Shown here: positions 37,432 through 45,788 of the stretch, piece after piece
Layout: every line of letters starts with the position of its first letter
Position numbering within the stretch: the stretch's first letter is position 1
Origin: Chloroflexota bacterium
GTDB lineage: Bacteria > Chloroflexota > Anaerolineae > Anaerolineales > Villigracilaceae
Length of the DNA stretch: 45,788 nucleotides
NCBI GenBank assembly: GCA_016191955.1
Contig: JACPVC010000087.1
Span: forward strand, 1-45,788
Direction of reading: 5' to 3'
Notes under the pieces: model-generated
Databases searched by the model: none
The model's input: the letters and a program-made list of their open reading frames with translations, nothing else
What the model was told of the DNA's origin: nothing
Translations under genes and position numbers: made by a program

Positions 37432-37797
37432 TTAGAACTGAAGGCCGCCTTCGCGCGCGCCGTCTGCCAGGGCTTTGACACGCCCGGTGTAGCGGAAACC
37501 GCCGCGGTCGAACACGACCGAAGAGATTCCCTTGGATTTCGCGCGTTCGGCGATGGCTTGGCCGATGGCTTTTGCCTGTTCGGTCTTCTTCATGCCTTTC
37601 ACCTTTTCACGCAGGTCCTTGTCAACGGTGGAGGCGGAAACAAGGGTGTTGCCGTCCATATCGTCGATGATCTGGGCATAGATGCCCGTAAGGCTCTTGA
37701 AAACGTTCAAACGCGGACGTTCAGGATTTCCGAAAACCTGTCTGCGAACACGTGTGTGACGGCGTTCGCGAGCCAGAGCACGATTTTTGTTAGCCAT
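37432..37797 (-). CDS. rplR: Ribosomal protein L18
   Basis: [35 protein letters not shown]. Confidence 0.96.
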   Translation of the reverse strand: MANKNRALARERRHTRVRRQVFGNPERPRLNVFKSLTGIYAQIIDDMDGNTLVSASTVDKDLREKVKGMKKTEQAKAIGQAIAERAKSKGISSVVFDRGGFRYTGRVKALADGAREGGLQF

Positions 37798-37800
37798 GGA

Positions 37801-38349
37801 TTACTTGGCTCCTTTCCCGGCTTTACCAGCCTTGCGGCGAACTTTTTCGCCCAGGTAGCGTAAGCCTTTGCCATGATAAGGCTCCGGCGGGCGGACGTTA
37901 CGAACGTTCGCAGCCACCTGCCCCACCAATTCCTTATCGAAGCCCAATACCTTGATCTGGCGGGTCTTCGCGTCTGTTTCAAAAGAGATACCGGTGGGCG
38001 GTTCGATCTTAACCGGATGGGAATATCCAACGAACAATGCCAGATTCTTCCCTTCCAGTTCAGCGCGGTACCCAACGCCTTCCACTTCGAGAACTACTTC
38101 AAATCCCTTGCTCACACCGTGGATCATGTTGGCGAGCACAGCGCGGGTGGTTCCATGCAAAGCGCGTTCTTCGGGGTTATCCGATGCGCGGGCGATCTTC
38201 AACTGGTTGTCTTCCACCTTGATATCGATCAATTTGGAAAACTCCCGAAAAAGTTCACCCTTCGGTCCCTTTACGCGGACTTTGGAGCCGGTGAGCTCCA
38301 CCTGCACGCCACTGGGGATGTCTACAGGTAAACGACCAATGCGAGACAC
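37801..38349 (-). CDS. rplF: Ribosomal protein L6 (GTG start)
   Basis: VSRIGRLPVDIPSGVQVELTGSKVRVKGPKG; AGGAGGTTT SD upstream of GTG. Confidence 0.95.
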   Translation of the reverse strand: MSRIGRLPVDIPSGVQVELTGSKVRVKGPKGELFREFSKLIDIKVEDNQLKIARASDNPEERALHGTTRAVLANMIHGVSKGFEVVLEVEGVGYRAELEGKNLALFVGYSHPVKIEPPTGISFETDAKTRQIKVLGFDKELVGQVAANVRNVRPPEPYHGKGLRYLGEKVRRKAGKAGKGAK

Positions 38350-38359
38350 AATAAACCTC

Positions 38360-38773
38360 CTACCAAACCTTGCAGATGATCTCGCCACCCACGCCCAACT
38401 GTCGGGCACGTGCGCCGGTCATTACACCCTTGGGGGTCGAGAGGATGGCAACGCCAATTCCGGAGAGAACCCAGGGGATGTCTGTTTTCTTGGTGTAAAT
38501 GCGGCGACCGGGCTTGCTGACGCGCTCCAAACCGGAGATGACTGCGCGTCGTTGGCGGCGTTCGCCCACGTATTTGATTTTGAGGCGCAAAACCTTCTGC
38601 GCTTCCTGTTCGCCGTCCACCACCTCGAAGCCTTCGAGGAAACCTTCTTCCTTGAGGATCTTGGCGATTTCGAGCTTGATCTTGGAACTCGGCATAGCAA
38701 CCTGGGCATGGCCCGCCATAACGGAGTTGCGGATGCGAGTTAACATATCGGCAATTGGATCAGTGAATGACAT
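38360..38773 (-). CDS. rpsH: Ribosomal protein S8
   Basis: [33 protein letters not shown]. Confidence 0.97.
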   Translation of the reverse strand: MSFTDPIADMLTRIRNSVMAGHAQVAMPSSKIKLEIAKILKEEGFLEGFEVVDGEQEAQKVLRLKIKYVGERRQRRAVISGLERVSKPGRRIYTKKTDIPWVLSGIGVAILSTPKGVMTGARARQLGVGGEIICKVW

Positions 38774-38792
38774 GATTTACCTCCACCCGGTT

Positions 38793-38975
38793 CTACCAGG
38801 ATGCCTTTACGACGCCGGGGATTTGGCCCTTCAACGCCAGTTCACGGAAACAAATGCGGCACAAGCCGAAGCGGCGGATGTACCCGCGGGGTCGTCCACA
38901 GCGCTGGCAGCGATTCCGTACTTGCACCGCATGGCGGCGGCGCAGTTCACGATATTGCATACATTTCTTTGCCAT
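38793..38975 (-). CDS. rpsZ: Ribosomal protein S14 type Z (zinc-binding)
   Basis: [38 protein letters not shown]. Confidence 0.96.
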   Translation of the reverse strand: MAKKCMQYRELRRRHAVQVRNRCQRCGRPRGYIRRFGLCRICFRELALKGQIPGVVKASW

Positions 38976-38978
38976 ACC

Positions 38979-39530
38979 TTACGCTTCCTTCTTGCCGCTG
39001 AACGGCATTCCGAGCTGTCTTAACAAAGCGCGGGCTTCATCATCGTTTTGGGCACTCGTCACAATCGTGATTTCCATACCGCGCAATTTATCGATTTTGT
39101 CGTACTCGATCTCAGGGAAGACCAATTGGTCTTTGAGACCAAGCGTGTAGTTCCCGCGGCCGTCAAACGCGTTGGGAGAGATCCCGCGGAAGTCGCGCAC
39201 GCGCGGCAAAGCGATGTTCACGAGGCGGTCAAAGAACGCCCACATGCGGGGACCACGGAGGGTCACCTTGGTACCGATCAAACGTCCCTCGCGCAGCTTG
39301 AAGTTCGCGATGCTTTTGCGAGCCTTGGTCTGCACGGGCTTCTGACCGGCGATGGTGGTCAGGTCGGTGACAGCGGCTTCGAGCGCCTTGGGGTTATCCA
39401 ACGCCTCGCCGAGACCGATGTTGACGACGATCTTTTCCAACCGCGGCACCTGCATGACATTCTTGAAACCGAATGACTTCAGCAGAGCCGGGGCTACTTC
39501 CTTGTTATAAAGTTCCTGCATTCTGTTCAT
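38979..39530 (-). CDS. rplE: Ribosomal protein L5
   Basis: [15 protein letters not shown]...[30 protein letters not shown]. Confidence 0.97.
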   Translation of the reverse strand: MNRMQELYNKEVAPALLKSFGFKNVMQVPRLEKIVVNIGLGEALDNPKALEAAVTDLTTIAGQKPVQTKARKSIANFKLREGRLIGTKVTLRGPRMWAFFDRLVNIALPRVRDFRGISPNAFDGRGNYTLGLKDQLVFPEIEYDKIDKLRGMEITIVTSAQNDDEARALLRQLGMPFSGKKEA

Positions 39531-39549
39531 GTTTTACCTGCTCCGGTGC

Positions 39550-39879
39550 CTAGTCAATCGTAGCTTGACAATTTTTGCAAACACGATGAGCGCCTTCCTC
39601 GTCGCGCTGGACAGCCACACGTGTGGCTTCACCGCACTTCGGGCAAACGAGCATCACGTTGGAAATAGCGACAGGACCTTCGAACTGAACGCGACCTGGG
39701 TTCATCTGGCGGTTCCCAGCCTGGACCTGTTTCTGGTGCTTGGTACGGATGTTGACACCCTGCACCACCACACGGCGTTCGTCCAAAATCACGTTGACGA
39801 CTTCACCGCGCTTGCCTTTATCTTCGAGACGGCCGCTGATCACTTCGACGGTATCACCTTTTCGAATCTTGACTTTCAT
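39550..39879 (-). CDS. rplX: Ribosomal protein L24
   Basis: KVKIRKGDTVEVISGRLEDKGKRGEV. Confidence 0.96.
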   Translation of the reverse strand: MKVKIRKGDTVEVISGRLEDKGKRGEVVNVILDERRVVVQGVNIRTKHQKQVQAGNRQMNPGRVQFEGPVAISNVMLVCPKCGEATRVAVQRDEEGAHRVCKNCQATID

Positions 39880-39888
39880 TCTCAGCTC

Positions 39889-40260
39889 CTACAACACTTC
39901 CGGGGCAAGCGACACGATCTTCATGTAGCCCATATCGCGCAGTTCGCGCGCCACGGGTCCGAAGATACGCGTGCCCCTCGGGTTTTCGCCATCGGCATCA
40001 AGGATAACGGCAGCGTTATCGTCAAAGCGGATGTACGAGCCGTCTTCGCGGCGCCATTCCTTGGTGCAGCGCACGATCACGGCTTTCACAACTTCACTCT
40101 TTTTCACAGAGCCCTGTGGAGTGGCTGCCTTGACAGTCGCCACGACCACGTCACCGATCGAACCGTATTTGCGTCTGGAACCGCCCATTACATGGATGAC
40201 GAGCAGCTCGCGGGCGCCGGTGTTATCGGCAACCTTTAATCGAGATTCATGCTGGATCAT
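39889..40260 (-). CDS. rplN: Ribosomal protein L14
   Basis: [28 protein letters not shown]. Confidence 0.97.
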   Translation of the reverse strand: MIQHESRLKVADNTGARELLVIHVMGGSRRKYGSIGDVVVATVKAATPQGSVKKSEVVKAVIVRCTKEWRREDGSYIRFDDNAAVILDADGENPRGTRIFGPVARELRDMGYMKIVSLAPEVL

Positions 40261-40263
40261 GGC

Positions 40264-40536
40264 TTATTCTCCTACGCCCTGATCGGCAGTACGCACTTCG
40301 CGTTTCACGACGGTTTCAACCGCCCAGCGCTTCTCGCGGGACAACGGGCGGGATTCGACGATACGGACTTCATCACCGATCTGGCAGCCGATCTCATCGT
40401 GAGCCTTCACGCGCATGCTCGAGAACACCACCTTCTTATAAAGGGGATGGCGATACTTGCGGGTAATTTCCACGACGACCGTTTTGGTCATTTTGTTGCT
40501 GGTGACGACACCAGTCATACGACGACGATTGTTCAT
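40264..40536 (-). CDS. rpsQ: Ribosomal protein S17
   Basis: [32 protein letters not shown]. Confidence 0.96.
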   Translation of the reverse strand: MNNRRRMTGVVTSNKMTKTVVVEITRKYRHPLYKKVVFSSMRVKAHDEIGCQIGDEVRIVESRPLSREKRWAVETVVKREVRTADQGVGE

Positions 40537-40754
40537 TTTGCACCTTCCACTGCAGCATTCTTGAGCAATTCAGCCAGAATGGTTTCCATACGGGCAATAT
40601 CCTTGCGGAGGATGTTCAAGCGGCTGGCGTCGGTCAACTGTCCACTCACCTGCTGGAAGCGTAGTTTCATCAACTCATCGCGCGCATCGGAAATCTTCGA
40701 GCGGATTTCCTCGGGAGCCAGCTTGCGGATTTCTGCGGGTTTCATAGCCTTCAT
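40533..40754 (-). CDS. rpmC: Ribosomal protein L29
   Basis: MKPAEIRKLAPEEIRSKISDARDELMKLRFQQVSGQL. Confidence 0.95.
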   Translation of the reverse strand: MKAMKPAEIRKLAPEEIRSKISDARDELMKLRFQQVSGQLTDASRLNILRKDIARMETILAELLKNAAVEGAK

Positions 40755-40756
40755 GA

Positions 40757-41176
40757 CTATTCTCCTCCCGCGTGGCGAGCCACAACTTTGGTCTTGATGG
40801 AGAACTTATACTGGGCAGCGCGCAGGGCAGCCACGGCGATGTCCTCAGACAAACCGCTGACTTCGAACATAATGCGCCCAGGCTTTACCACGGCGACGTA
40901 GTATTCCACATTCCCTTTACCGGAACCCATACGAGTCTCGGGTGGTTTGTGAGTGAACGGTTTCGCGGGGAAAATGCGAATCCAGATCTTGCCGCGGCGT
41001 TTCATCTCGCGGACGATCGAGCGGCGTGCCGCCTCAATTTGACGGGCTGTGATCCAGCCCGGTTCCAACGCCTGCAGACCGAATTCGCCGAAGGAGACTT
41101 CCGCACCGCGGAGAGCCTTGCCTCGCATACGACCACGCATCTGCTTGCGCCACTTTACACGTTTAGGCATCAACAT
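40757..41176 (-). CDS. rplP: Ribosomal protein L16
   Basis: [42 protein letters not shown]. Confidence 0.97.
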   Translation of the reverse strand: MLMPKRVKWRKQMRGRMRGKALRGAEVSFGEFGLQALEPGWITARQIEAARRSIVREMKRRGKIWIRIFPAKPFTHKPPETRMGSGKGNVEYYVAVVKPGRIMFEVSGLSEDIAVAALRAAQYKFSIKTKVVARHAGGE

Positions 41177-41207
41177 AGCAATAACCTCATCTCAAGCGAC
41201 GTCGCGA

Positions 41208-41957
41208 CTATTCGCTGACGTACACGCCTTCCGTCGCTTCGGTTTTTTCTTCAACATCCGGTTTCACCTCGCCCTTGTAGATCCACACCTTGACGCCGAT
41301 CTGACCGTACGTGGTCAGGGCTTCATCGGTGGCGAAATCCAGGTTGGCGCGCAGGGTTTGCAGAGGAACGCGTCCTTCACGGAGCCAGACATCGCGGGAC
41401 ATTTCAGCTCCGCCCAAGCGGCCGCCGACGAGAATTTTGATGCCCTCGGCACCCTGTTTCATGGCTTGTTGGATGGCGCGTTTCATGGCGCGGCGGTACG
41501 CGATACGGCGTTCGAGCTGGTCAGCAATATTCTTAGCAACCAGTTTCGCGTCGAGGTCAGGATTCGAGATTTCCTTGATATCCAATTCGATCTTCTTGCC
41601 GACCAAGGCTTCGAGCGCAGCACGGATTTTTTTCACACCTTCACCTTTGCGCCCGATCAAAATACCGGGCTTGGCAGTGTGAATGGCGATACGAATTTTG
41701 CCAGGAGTGCGTTCCACATCGATGTGGGAAACGCCAGCCTTGCCGTCGCGAATGGCATCGGGAAGTTCCTTGCGAAGTTCGCGAACTTTCTCATTGGCAG
41801 CAGCGCCGCCCTTTGAAAGCTTGCCAACCAACAGATTACGGATGGCAAGGTCCTGGTGCAACTGCTGGCGATATGTGCTTCCCTCAGCGAACCAACGGCC
41901 GCCCCACGGCTGGTTGATTCCGAGACGAAAACCAACGGGATGTACTTTTCTACCCAT
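41208..41957 (-). CDS. rpsC: Ribosomal protein S3
   Basis: [26 protein letters not shown] domain. Confidence 0.97.
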   Translation of the reverse strand: MGRKVHPVGFRLGINQPWGGRWFAEGSTYRQQLHQDLAIRNLLVGKLSKGGAAANEKVRELRKELPDAIRDGKAGVSHIDVERTPGKIRIAIHTAKPGILIGRKGEGVKKIRAALEALVGKKIELDIKEISNPDLDAKLVAKNIADQLERRIAYRRAMKRAIQQAMKQGAEGIKILVGGRLGGAEMSRDVWLREGRVPLQTLRANLDFATDEALTTYGQIGVKVWIYKGEVKPDVEEKTEATEGVYVSE

Positions 41958-41966
41958 ATAATCTCC

Positions 41967-42308
41967 TTATGCTCCGCGCTCGCGCAAAATAATCGTTATA
42001 TGCGAACTGCGGCGCAAAATCGGCTTGAAACGACCGCGGGCGCCGAAGCGACGCCACTTGCGGGTCGGGGCTTCGTCTGCGGTGATCTTGGCAACGAACA
42101 GGTCATCGCGGCTGACGCCGAAATTTTCTTCGGCATTCGCCACAGCGGAGGCGACCAGCTTGTAAACGGGACCAGCGGCGCGCTTGTTCACAAACTTGAG
42201 GATCTCCAGCGCTTCGAGGGCACTTTTACCGCGCACCGTATCGATCACGGCGCGGACCTTTTGCGCGGACTGAGGGAGAAAACGAACGTGAGCTTGAATA
42301 TCAGTCAT
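41967..42308 (-). CDS. rplV: Ribosomal protein L22
   Basis: QAHVRFLPQSAQKVRAVIDTVRGKSALEALEIL. Confidence 0.97.
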   Translation of the reverse strand: MTDIQAHVRFLPQSAQKVRAVIDTVRGKSALEALEILKFVNKRAAGPVYKLVASAVANAEENFGVSRDDLFVAKITADEAPTRKWRRFGARGRFKPILRRSSHITIILRERGA

Positions 42309-42320
42309 GTCCTTCTCTCC

Positions 42321-42593
42321 TTACGCAGCCTTCTCGGCGGCTTGATGTCCGCGGAATGTGCGTGTCGGGGCGAATTCGCCCAAGCGGTGACCGACCATGT
42401 TTTCCGTGATGTAGATCGGCACATGGCGGCGTCCGTCGTGAACCGCGATCGTGTGACCCACCATCTGAGGGAAGATCACAGAAGCACGGCTCCAGGTGCG
42501 AACCACCTTCTTTTCTTTTTTCTGATTCATGGACTCGATGCGTTTGAGCAGTTTCGGCTCAATGTACGGGCCCTTTTTCAATGATCGTGACAT
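42321..42593 (-). CDS. rpsS: Ribosomal protein S19
   Basis: [19 protein letters not shown]...[19 protein letters not shown]. Confidence 0.97.
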   Translation of the reverse strand: MSRSLKKGPYIEPKLLKRIESMNQKKEKKVVRTWSRASVIFPQMVGHTIAVHDGRRHVPIYITENMVGHRLGEFAPTRTFRGHQAAEKAA

Positions 42594-42611
42594 ATCTGCT
42601 TACCTCATCTA

Positions 42612-43448
42612 CTAGCGGTTCGTCTTGCTGCGACGACGCACAATGTACTGATCCGTCTTCTTATTAAGGCGGGTCTTCTTACCAAGGGTAGGCTTACCCC
42701 AGGGACTCTTAGGACCGGGAAGACCAACCGGCTGGCGGCCTTCACCACCACCATGTGGATGGTCACGGGGGCTCATGGCTGTACCGCGAACCGTCGGGCG
42801 AATGCCGAGGTGGCGCTTGCGACCGGCTTTACCAAGTTTGACATTGCCGTGGTCGAGATTTCCAACCTGGCCAATGGTCGCGTAACAAACCTGGTGGATG
42901 AGACGAACTTCACCGGAAGGCATGCGAATCTGGGCAAAGTCGCCTTCTTTGGCGAGCAGTTGCGCCGCGCCTCCAGCCGAACGGACCATCTGTCCGCCCT
43001 TGCCGGGTTTCATCTCAACGTTGTGAATGAGCGTACCGACCGGGATGTTGCTGATCGGCAATGAGTTGCCAATTCGAATCTCAGCGGTAGGACCAGACAT
43101 GACGGTGTCGCCAACTTTCAGGTCCAGGGGAGCGACGATGTAGCGTTTTTCTCCGTCCGCATAATTAAGAAGAGCAAGGCGGGCGGTGCGGTTGGGATCG
43201 TATTCGATCGCCGCGACCTTTGCAGGAATTCCAAACTTTTCGCGCTTGAAGTCCACCATACGGATGTAGCGACGAGCGCCACCGCCACGATGACGAACGG
43301 TCACGCGTCCATAGGCATTGCGGCCGCCCGAGCGCTTCTTGATGACGAGCAGCGAGCGTTCGGGAGTGGACTTGGTGATTTCCTCAAAGGTGTAACCGGT
43401 CATGTCGCGCATGCCGGGGGTAATCGGTTTATATTTCTTGACGGCCAT
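42612..43448 (-). CDS. rplB: Ribosomal protein L2
   Basis: [20 protein letters not shown]...[18 protein letters not shown]. Confidence 0.97.
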   Translation of the reverse strand: MAVKKYKPITPGMRDMTGYTFEEITKSTPERSLLVIKKRSGGRNAYGRVTVRHRGGGARRYIRMVDFKREKFGIPAKVAAIEYDPNRTARLALLNYADGEKRYIVAPLDLKVGDTVMSGPTAEIRIGNSLPISNIPVGTLIHNVEMKPGKGGQMVRSAGGAAQLLAKEGDFAQIRMPSGEVRLIHQVCYATIGQVGNLDHGNVKLGKAGRKRHLGIRPTVRGTAMSPRDHPHGGGEGRQPVGLPGPKSPWGKPTLGKKTRLNKKTDQYIVRRRSKTNR

Positions 43449-43753
43449 TATTGCACCCCTTCAAAGATCTCGAGGGGCTTGCTGCCCTGGGCAAGGGTAA
43501 CGATCGCCTTCTTGAAAGCGGGACGGCGAATGACCATGCGGCGAGATCGGCCGCGGCGTCCGCGCTTTGCAGGGGCGTTGACAATATTCACGCGCGCCAC
43601 GGTGACATCAAAGAGAGTCTCCAGTGCGTCCTTCACCACGGTACGAGTAGCATCGCTCCGAACGACGAATACATAATGACCCAGCTTGCTCGATTGGGCA
43701 TTGGACTTCTCGGTCACCAGCGGGCGGACGAGGACACTATAAAGTTCAGCCAT
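43448..43753 (-). CDS. rplW: Ribosomal protein L23
   Basis: [14 protein letters not shown]...[24 protein letters not shown]. Confidence 0.96.
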   Translation of the reverse strand: MAELYSVLVRPLVTEKSNAQSSKLGHYVFVVRSDATRTVVKDALETLFDVTVARVNIVNAPAKRGRRGRSRRMVIRRPAFKKAIVTLAQGSKPLEIFEGVQ

Positions 43754-43762
43754 GTCTCTCTC

Positions 43763-44392
43763 CTATCCTAGGTGCGCAACGAGCGCATCGATTGTCTTGA
43801 CGGGCAAGACAACTTTTTCAAAATTAAGGATGTCGCGTACATTCAAATAGCTCGCGAGCAGCACTTTGGCGCTCTCGATGTTGTTTGCACTGCGCATCAC
43901 CAAATCGTAATTCTGGTCCTTGGTGGGCATCAACACCAACGCGGTGGAAGCGCCGACCAAATTGCTCAACGCCTGAGCCACCAACTTGGTCTTGGGCTCT
44001 TCGAAGTTGAGATCGTCCACAATGACGATGGAAGCTTCGGAAGCCTTCACAGACAAAGCCGAACGGAGAGCCGCCTGGCGCATCTTCTTGGGCATGCGAA
44101 GTTCATAGCTGCGAGGATGCGGGGTGTGGATACGACCACCACCAACCCACTGAGCCGCGCGCCGCGAACCCTGACGGGCGCGACCGGTTCCCTTCTGCTT
44201 CCAGGGCTTGCGGCCACCGCCGCGAACTTCACCACGGACCTTCGTATCATGCGTACCGAGGCGGGCATTTGCCATCTGACGGGTGTACGCCTGGTGCATG
44301 AGATCTACATTCACAGGGGCTTCGAAAAGATTCGCGGGAAGTTCGATCTCGCGCACCTTCTTGCCCTTCATATCAAGAACATCTACTTTCAT
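43763..44392 (-). CDS. rplD: Ribosomal protein L4
   Basis: RGGGRKPWKQKGTGRARQGSRRAAQWVGGG. Confidence 0.97.
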   Translation of the reverse strand: MKVDVLDMKGKKVREIELPANLFEAPVNVDLMHQAYTRQMANARLGTHDTKVRGEVRGGGRKPWKQKGTGRARQGSRRAAQWVGGGRIHTPHPRSYELRMPKKMRQAALRSALSVKASEASIVIVDDLNFEEPKTKLVAQALSNLVGASTALVLMPTKDQNYDLVMRSANNIESAKVLLASYLNVRDILNFEKVVLPVKTIDALVAHLG

Positions 44393-44421
44393 GGTATTCT
44401 CGCTCCGATTTCCTGCGCGCC

Positions 44422-45060
44422 TTACTGCTTGCGCGACTCCTTGATCATGACGAGGCTCCCCTTGCCACCGGGAACAGCGCCGTTGATGGCGATCAGGTTG
44501 CGTTCAGCATCCACCATCACGACTTTAATGTTCTGCGCTGTAACACGGTCCACGCCCATATGACCGGCGCCACGAGCACCCTTTAACACACGACCCGGCG
44601 TAGTGCCGGAGCCGCGCGAACCAGGCGCACGATTGCGGTCGGAAGTACCATGAGTTGCGTTCATACCGTGGAAGTGGTAGCGCTTCACGCCGCCAGCAAA
44701 ACCTTTACCCTTGCTGATACCGATCACATCCACGCGCTCACCAACGGCAAAAGCATCGCCGACAGTAACTTTGTCGCCGATCTTCAAGCCATGTTCCTTG
44801 GCGCGGAATTCGCGAAGATATCGCAGAGGGGGAATTTCATTGGCTTTCAAATGTCCAACCTGCCCCTGTGTGAGGCGTTTGGGATTTGTTTCGCCAAAAC
44901 CAAGTTGCACTGCCGAATACCCTTCCTTCTCTGGCGCGCGAACCTGGGTAACAAAACAAGGCCCAGCTTCAATGAGGGTCACTGCATAAGCAACGCCTTG
45001 CTCATCGAAGATCTGGGTCATGCCGATCTTTCGACCTATCAGCCCTTTCAACATGCTCAA
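44422..45060 (-). CDS. rplC: Ribosomal protein L3
   Basis: LIGRKIGMTQIFDEQG...KGKGFAGGVKRYHFHGMNATHG. Confidence 0.97.
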   Translation of the reverse strand: MSMLKGLIGRKIGMTQIFDEQGVAYAVTLIEAGPCFVTQVRAPEKEGYSAVQLGFGETNPKRLTQGQVGHLKANEIPPLRYLREFRAKEHGLKIGDKVTVGDAFAVGERVDVIGISKGKGFAGGVKRYHFHGMNATHGTSDRNRAPGSRGSGTTPGRVLKGARGAGHMGVDRVTAQNIKVVMVDAERNLIAINGAVPGGKGSLVMIKESRKQ

Positions 45061-45123
45061 TTTTCTCCTTTACAAGATATTGACGAGACTGCCAGTCGGG
45101 GCAACGACCGCATCATCTCCGTG

Positions 45124-45187
45124 CGGCACAGTCAGATGGTCTGTGAGGCGAACCTTGTTGTTCGCGCACAGACCAACTCTTGTGCCG
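45124..45187 (-). promoter_or_regulatory. Nested three-stem structured element upstream of rplC (candidate r-protein leader)
   Basis: CGGCACA/TGTGCCG, GGTCTGTG/CACAGACC and GCGAAC/GTTCGC nested collinearly. Confidence 0.55.
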
Positions 45188-45199
45188 TCTCTAACTTAC

Positions 45200-45227
45200 C
45201 GTCATTCGGGAATTATCCCGAATGACG
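45200..45227. repeat. 12-bp perfect hairpin between rpsJ and rplC
   Basis: CGTCATTCGGGA-atta-TCCCGAATGACG; no clear T-tract on the minus strand. Confidence 0.6.
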
Positions 45228-45239
45228 CGTTATTCAAAA

Positions 45240-45548
45240 CTAGATTTTGATCTCGATATCAACGCCTGCGGGCAGATTAAGCCGCATCAACATGTCGATT
45301 GTCTTCGAGTCGGGATCCAACACATCGATCAAGCGATTGTGTGTGCGGATCTCAAAGTGCTCATGGGAATCCTTGTCAATGAAAGCAGAGCGCCGTATTG
45401 TATAGCGTTCTTTCTTGCTTGGCAAGGGTACGGGACCAACAACATGGGCGCCTGTGCGTTCGGCGGTTTCAACAATCCGCTTGGCGGACTGGTCGAGAAC
45501 GCGATGGTCATATGCCTTGAGGCGAATACGTATTTTTTGTTTAGCCAT
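45240..45548 (-). CDS. rpsJ: Ribosomal protein S10
   Basis: [40 protein letters not shown]. Confidence 0.97.
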   Translation of the reverse strand: MAKQKIRIRLKAYDHRVLDQSAKRIVETAERTGAHVVGPVPLPSKKERYTIRRSAFIDKDSHEHFEIRTHNRLIDVLDPDSKTIDMLMRLNLPAGVDIEIKI

Positions 45549-45559
45549 TTCTCTCCGCC

Positions 45560-45788
45560 TTACGCAATGATCTTGGTGACGACACCGGCGCCGACGGTGA
45601 GACCGCCTTCACGAATGGCGAACTTGGAACCCTGCTCGAGAGCCACTGGCACGATCAACTCCACCGTCAGGTTCACATTGTCACCCGGCATCACCATTTC
45701 CACGCCTTCGGGAAGGGCAATGTCACCCGTCACATCCATCGTGCGGATGTAAAACTGGGGTCGATAGCCAGAGAAGAACGCCTTGTGA
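45560..45788 (-). CDS. tuf: Elongation factor Tu, C-terminal part (truncated by window edge)
   Basis: Minus strand: [75 protein letters not shown]. Confidence 0.96.
   Translation of the reverse strand, partial: HKAFFSGYRPQFYIRTMDVTGDIALPEGVEMVMPGDNVNLTVELIVPVALEQGSKFAIREGGLTVGAGVVTKIIA

Noticed and set aside
36814-37863. 349-aa plus-strand ORF opposite rpmD/rpsE/rplR
   Set aside because: Antisense to well-supported ribosomal genes; composition-driven shadow ORF without recognisable domains. The same applies to other long plus-strand ORFs at 30886-31629, 34840-35538, 37952-38743, 41049-41816 and 43772-44563.

Overview
This is about 45.8 kb of a bacterial chromosome. Gene content and order, class II RNR, RNase J and the intergenic repeat types suggest Chloroflexota/Anaerolineae-like, but that assignment is inference. 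The right-hand ~17 kb (28.5-45.8 kb, minus strand) is an almost complete ribosomal protein superoperon: tuf-rpsJ-rplC-rplD-rplW-rplB-rpsS-rplV-rpsC-rplP-rpmC-rpsQ-rplN-rplX-rplE-rpsZ-rpsH-rplF-rplR-rpsE-rpmD-rplO-secY-adk-map-rpmJ-rpsM-rpsK-rpsD-rpoA-rplQ-truA-rplM-rpsI. infA is missing from its usual map/rpmJ position. The left part holds an adenosylcobalamin-type ribonucleotide reductase (nrdJ) interrupted by two LAGLIDADG inteins, with nrdR upstream. It also holds rnj (RNase J), mutY, mazG, a fused alpha/beta-hydrolase/AMP-ligase, membrane proteins, a RAYT-type transposase with REP-like palindromes, and an AT-rich island with a nuclease-like gene. The most interesting observations are: (1) the double-intein RNR, whose second intein ends in His-Gln and abuts the predicted thiyl-radical Cys; (2) a stranded second copy of the RNR C-terminal Cys motif downstream; (3) a tandem, inverted NrdR-box-like operator 32 bp centre to centre before nrdR; (4) a nested three-stem structured region between rpsJ and rplC; (5) a strong promoter plus intrinsic terminator defining a ~100-nt leader or small RNA before rnj; (6) REP-like palindromes inside and just upstream of the RAYT gene; (7) an amber-interrupted DUF1992/DnaJ-related gene; (8) a 41-aa small ORF with a near-consensus promoter and Shine-Dalgarno. 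No tRNA, rRNA or CRISPR was recognised.
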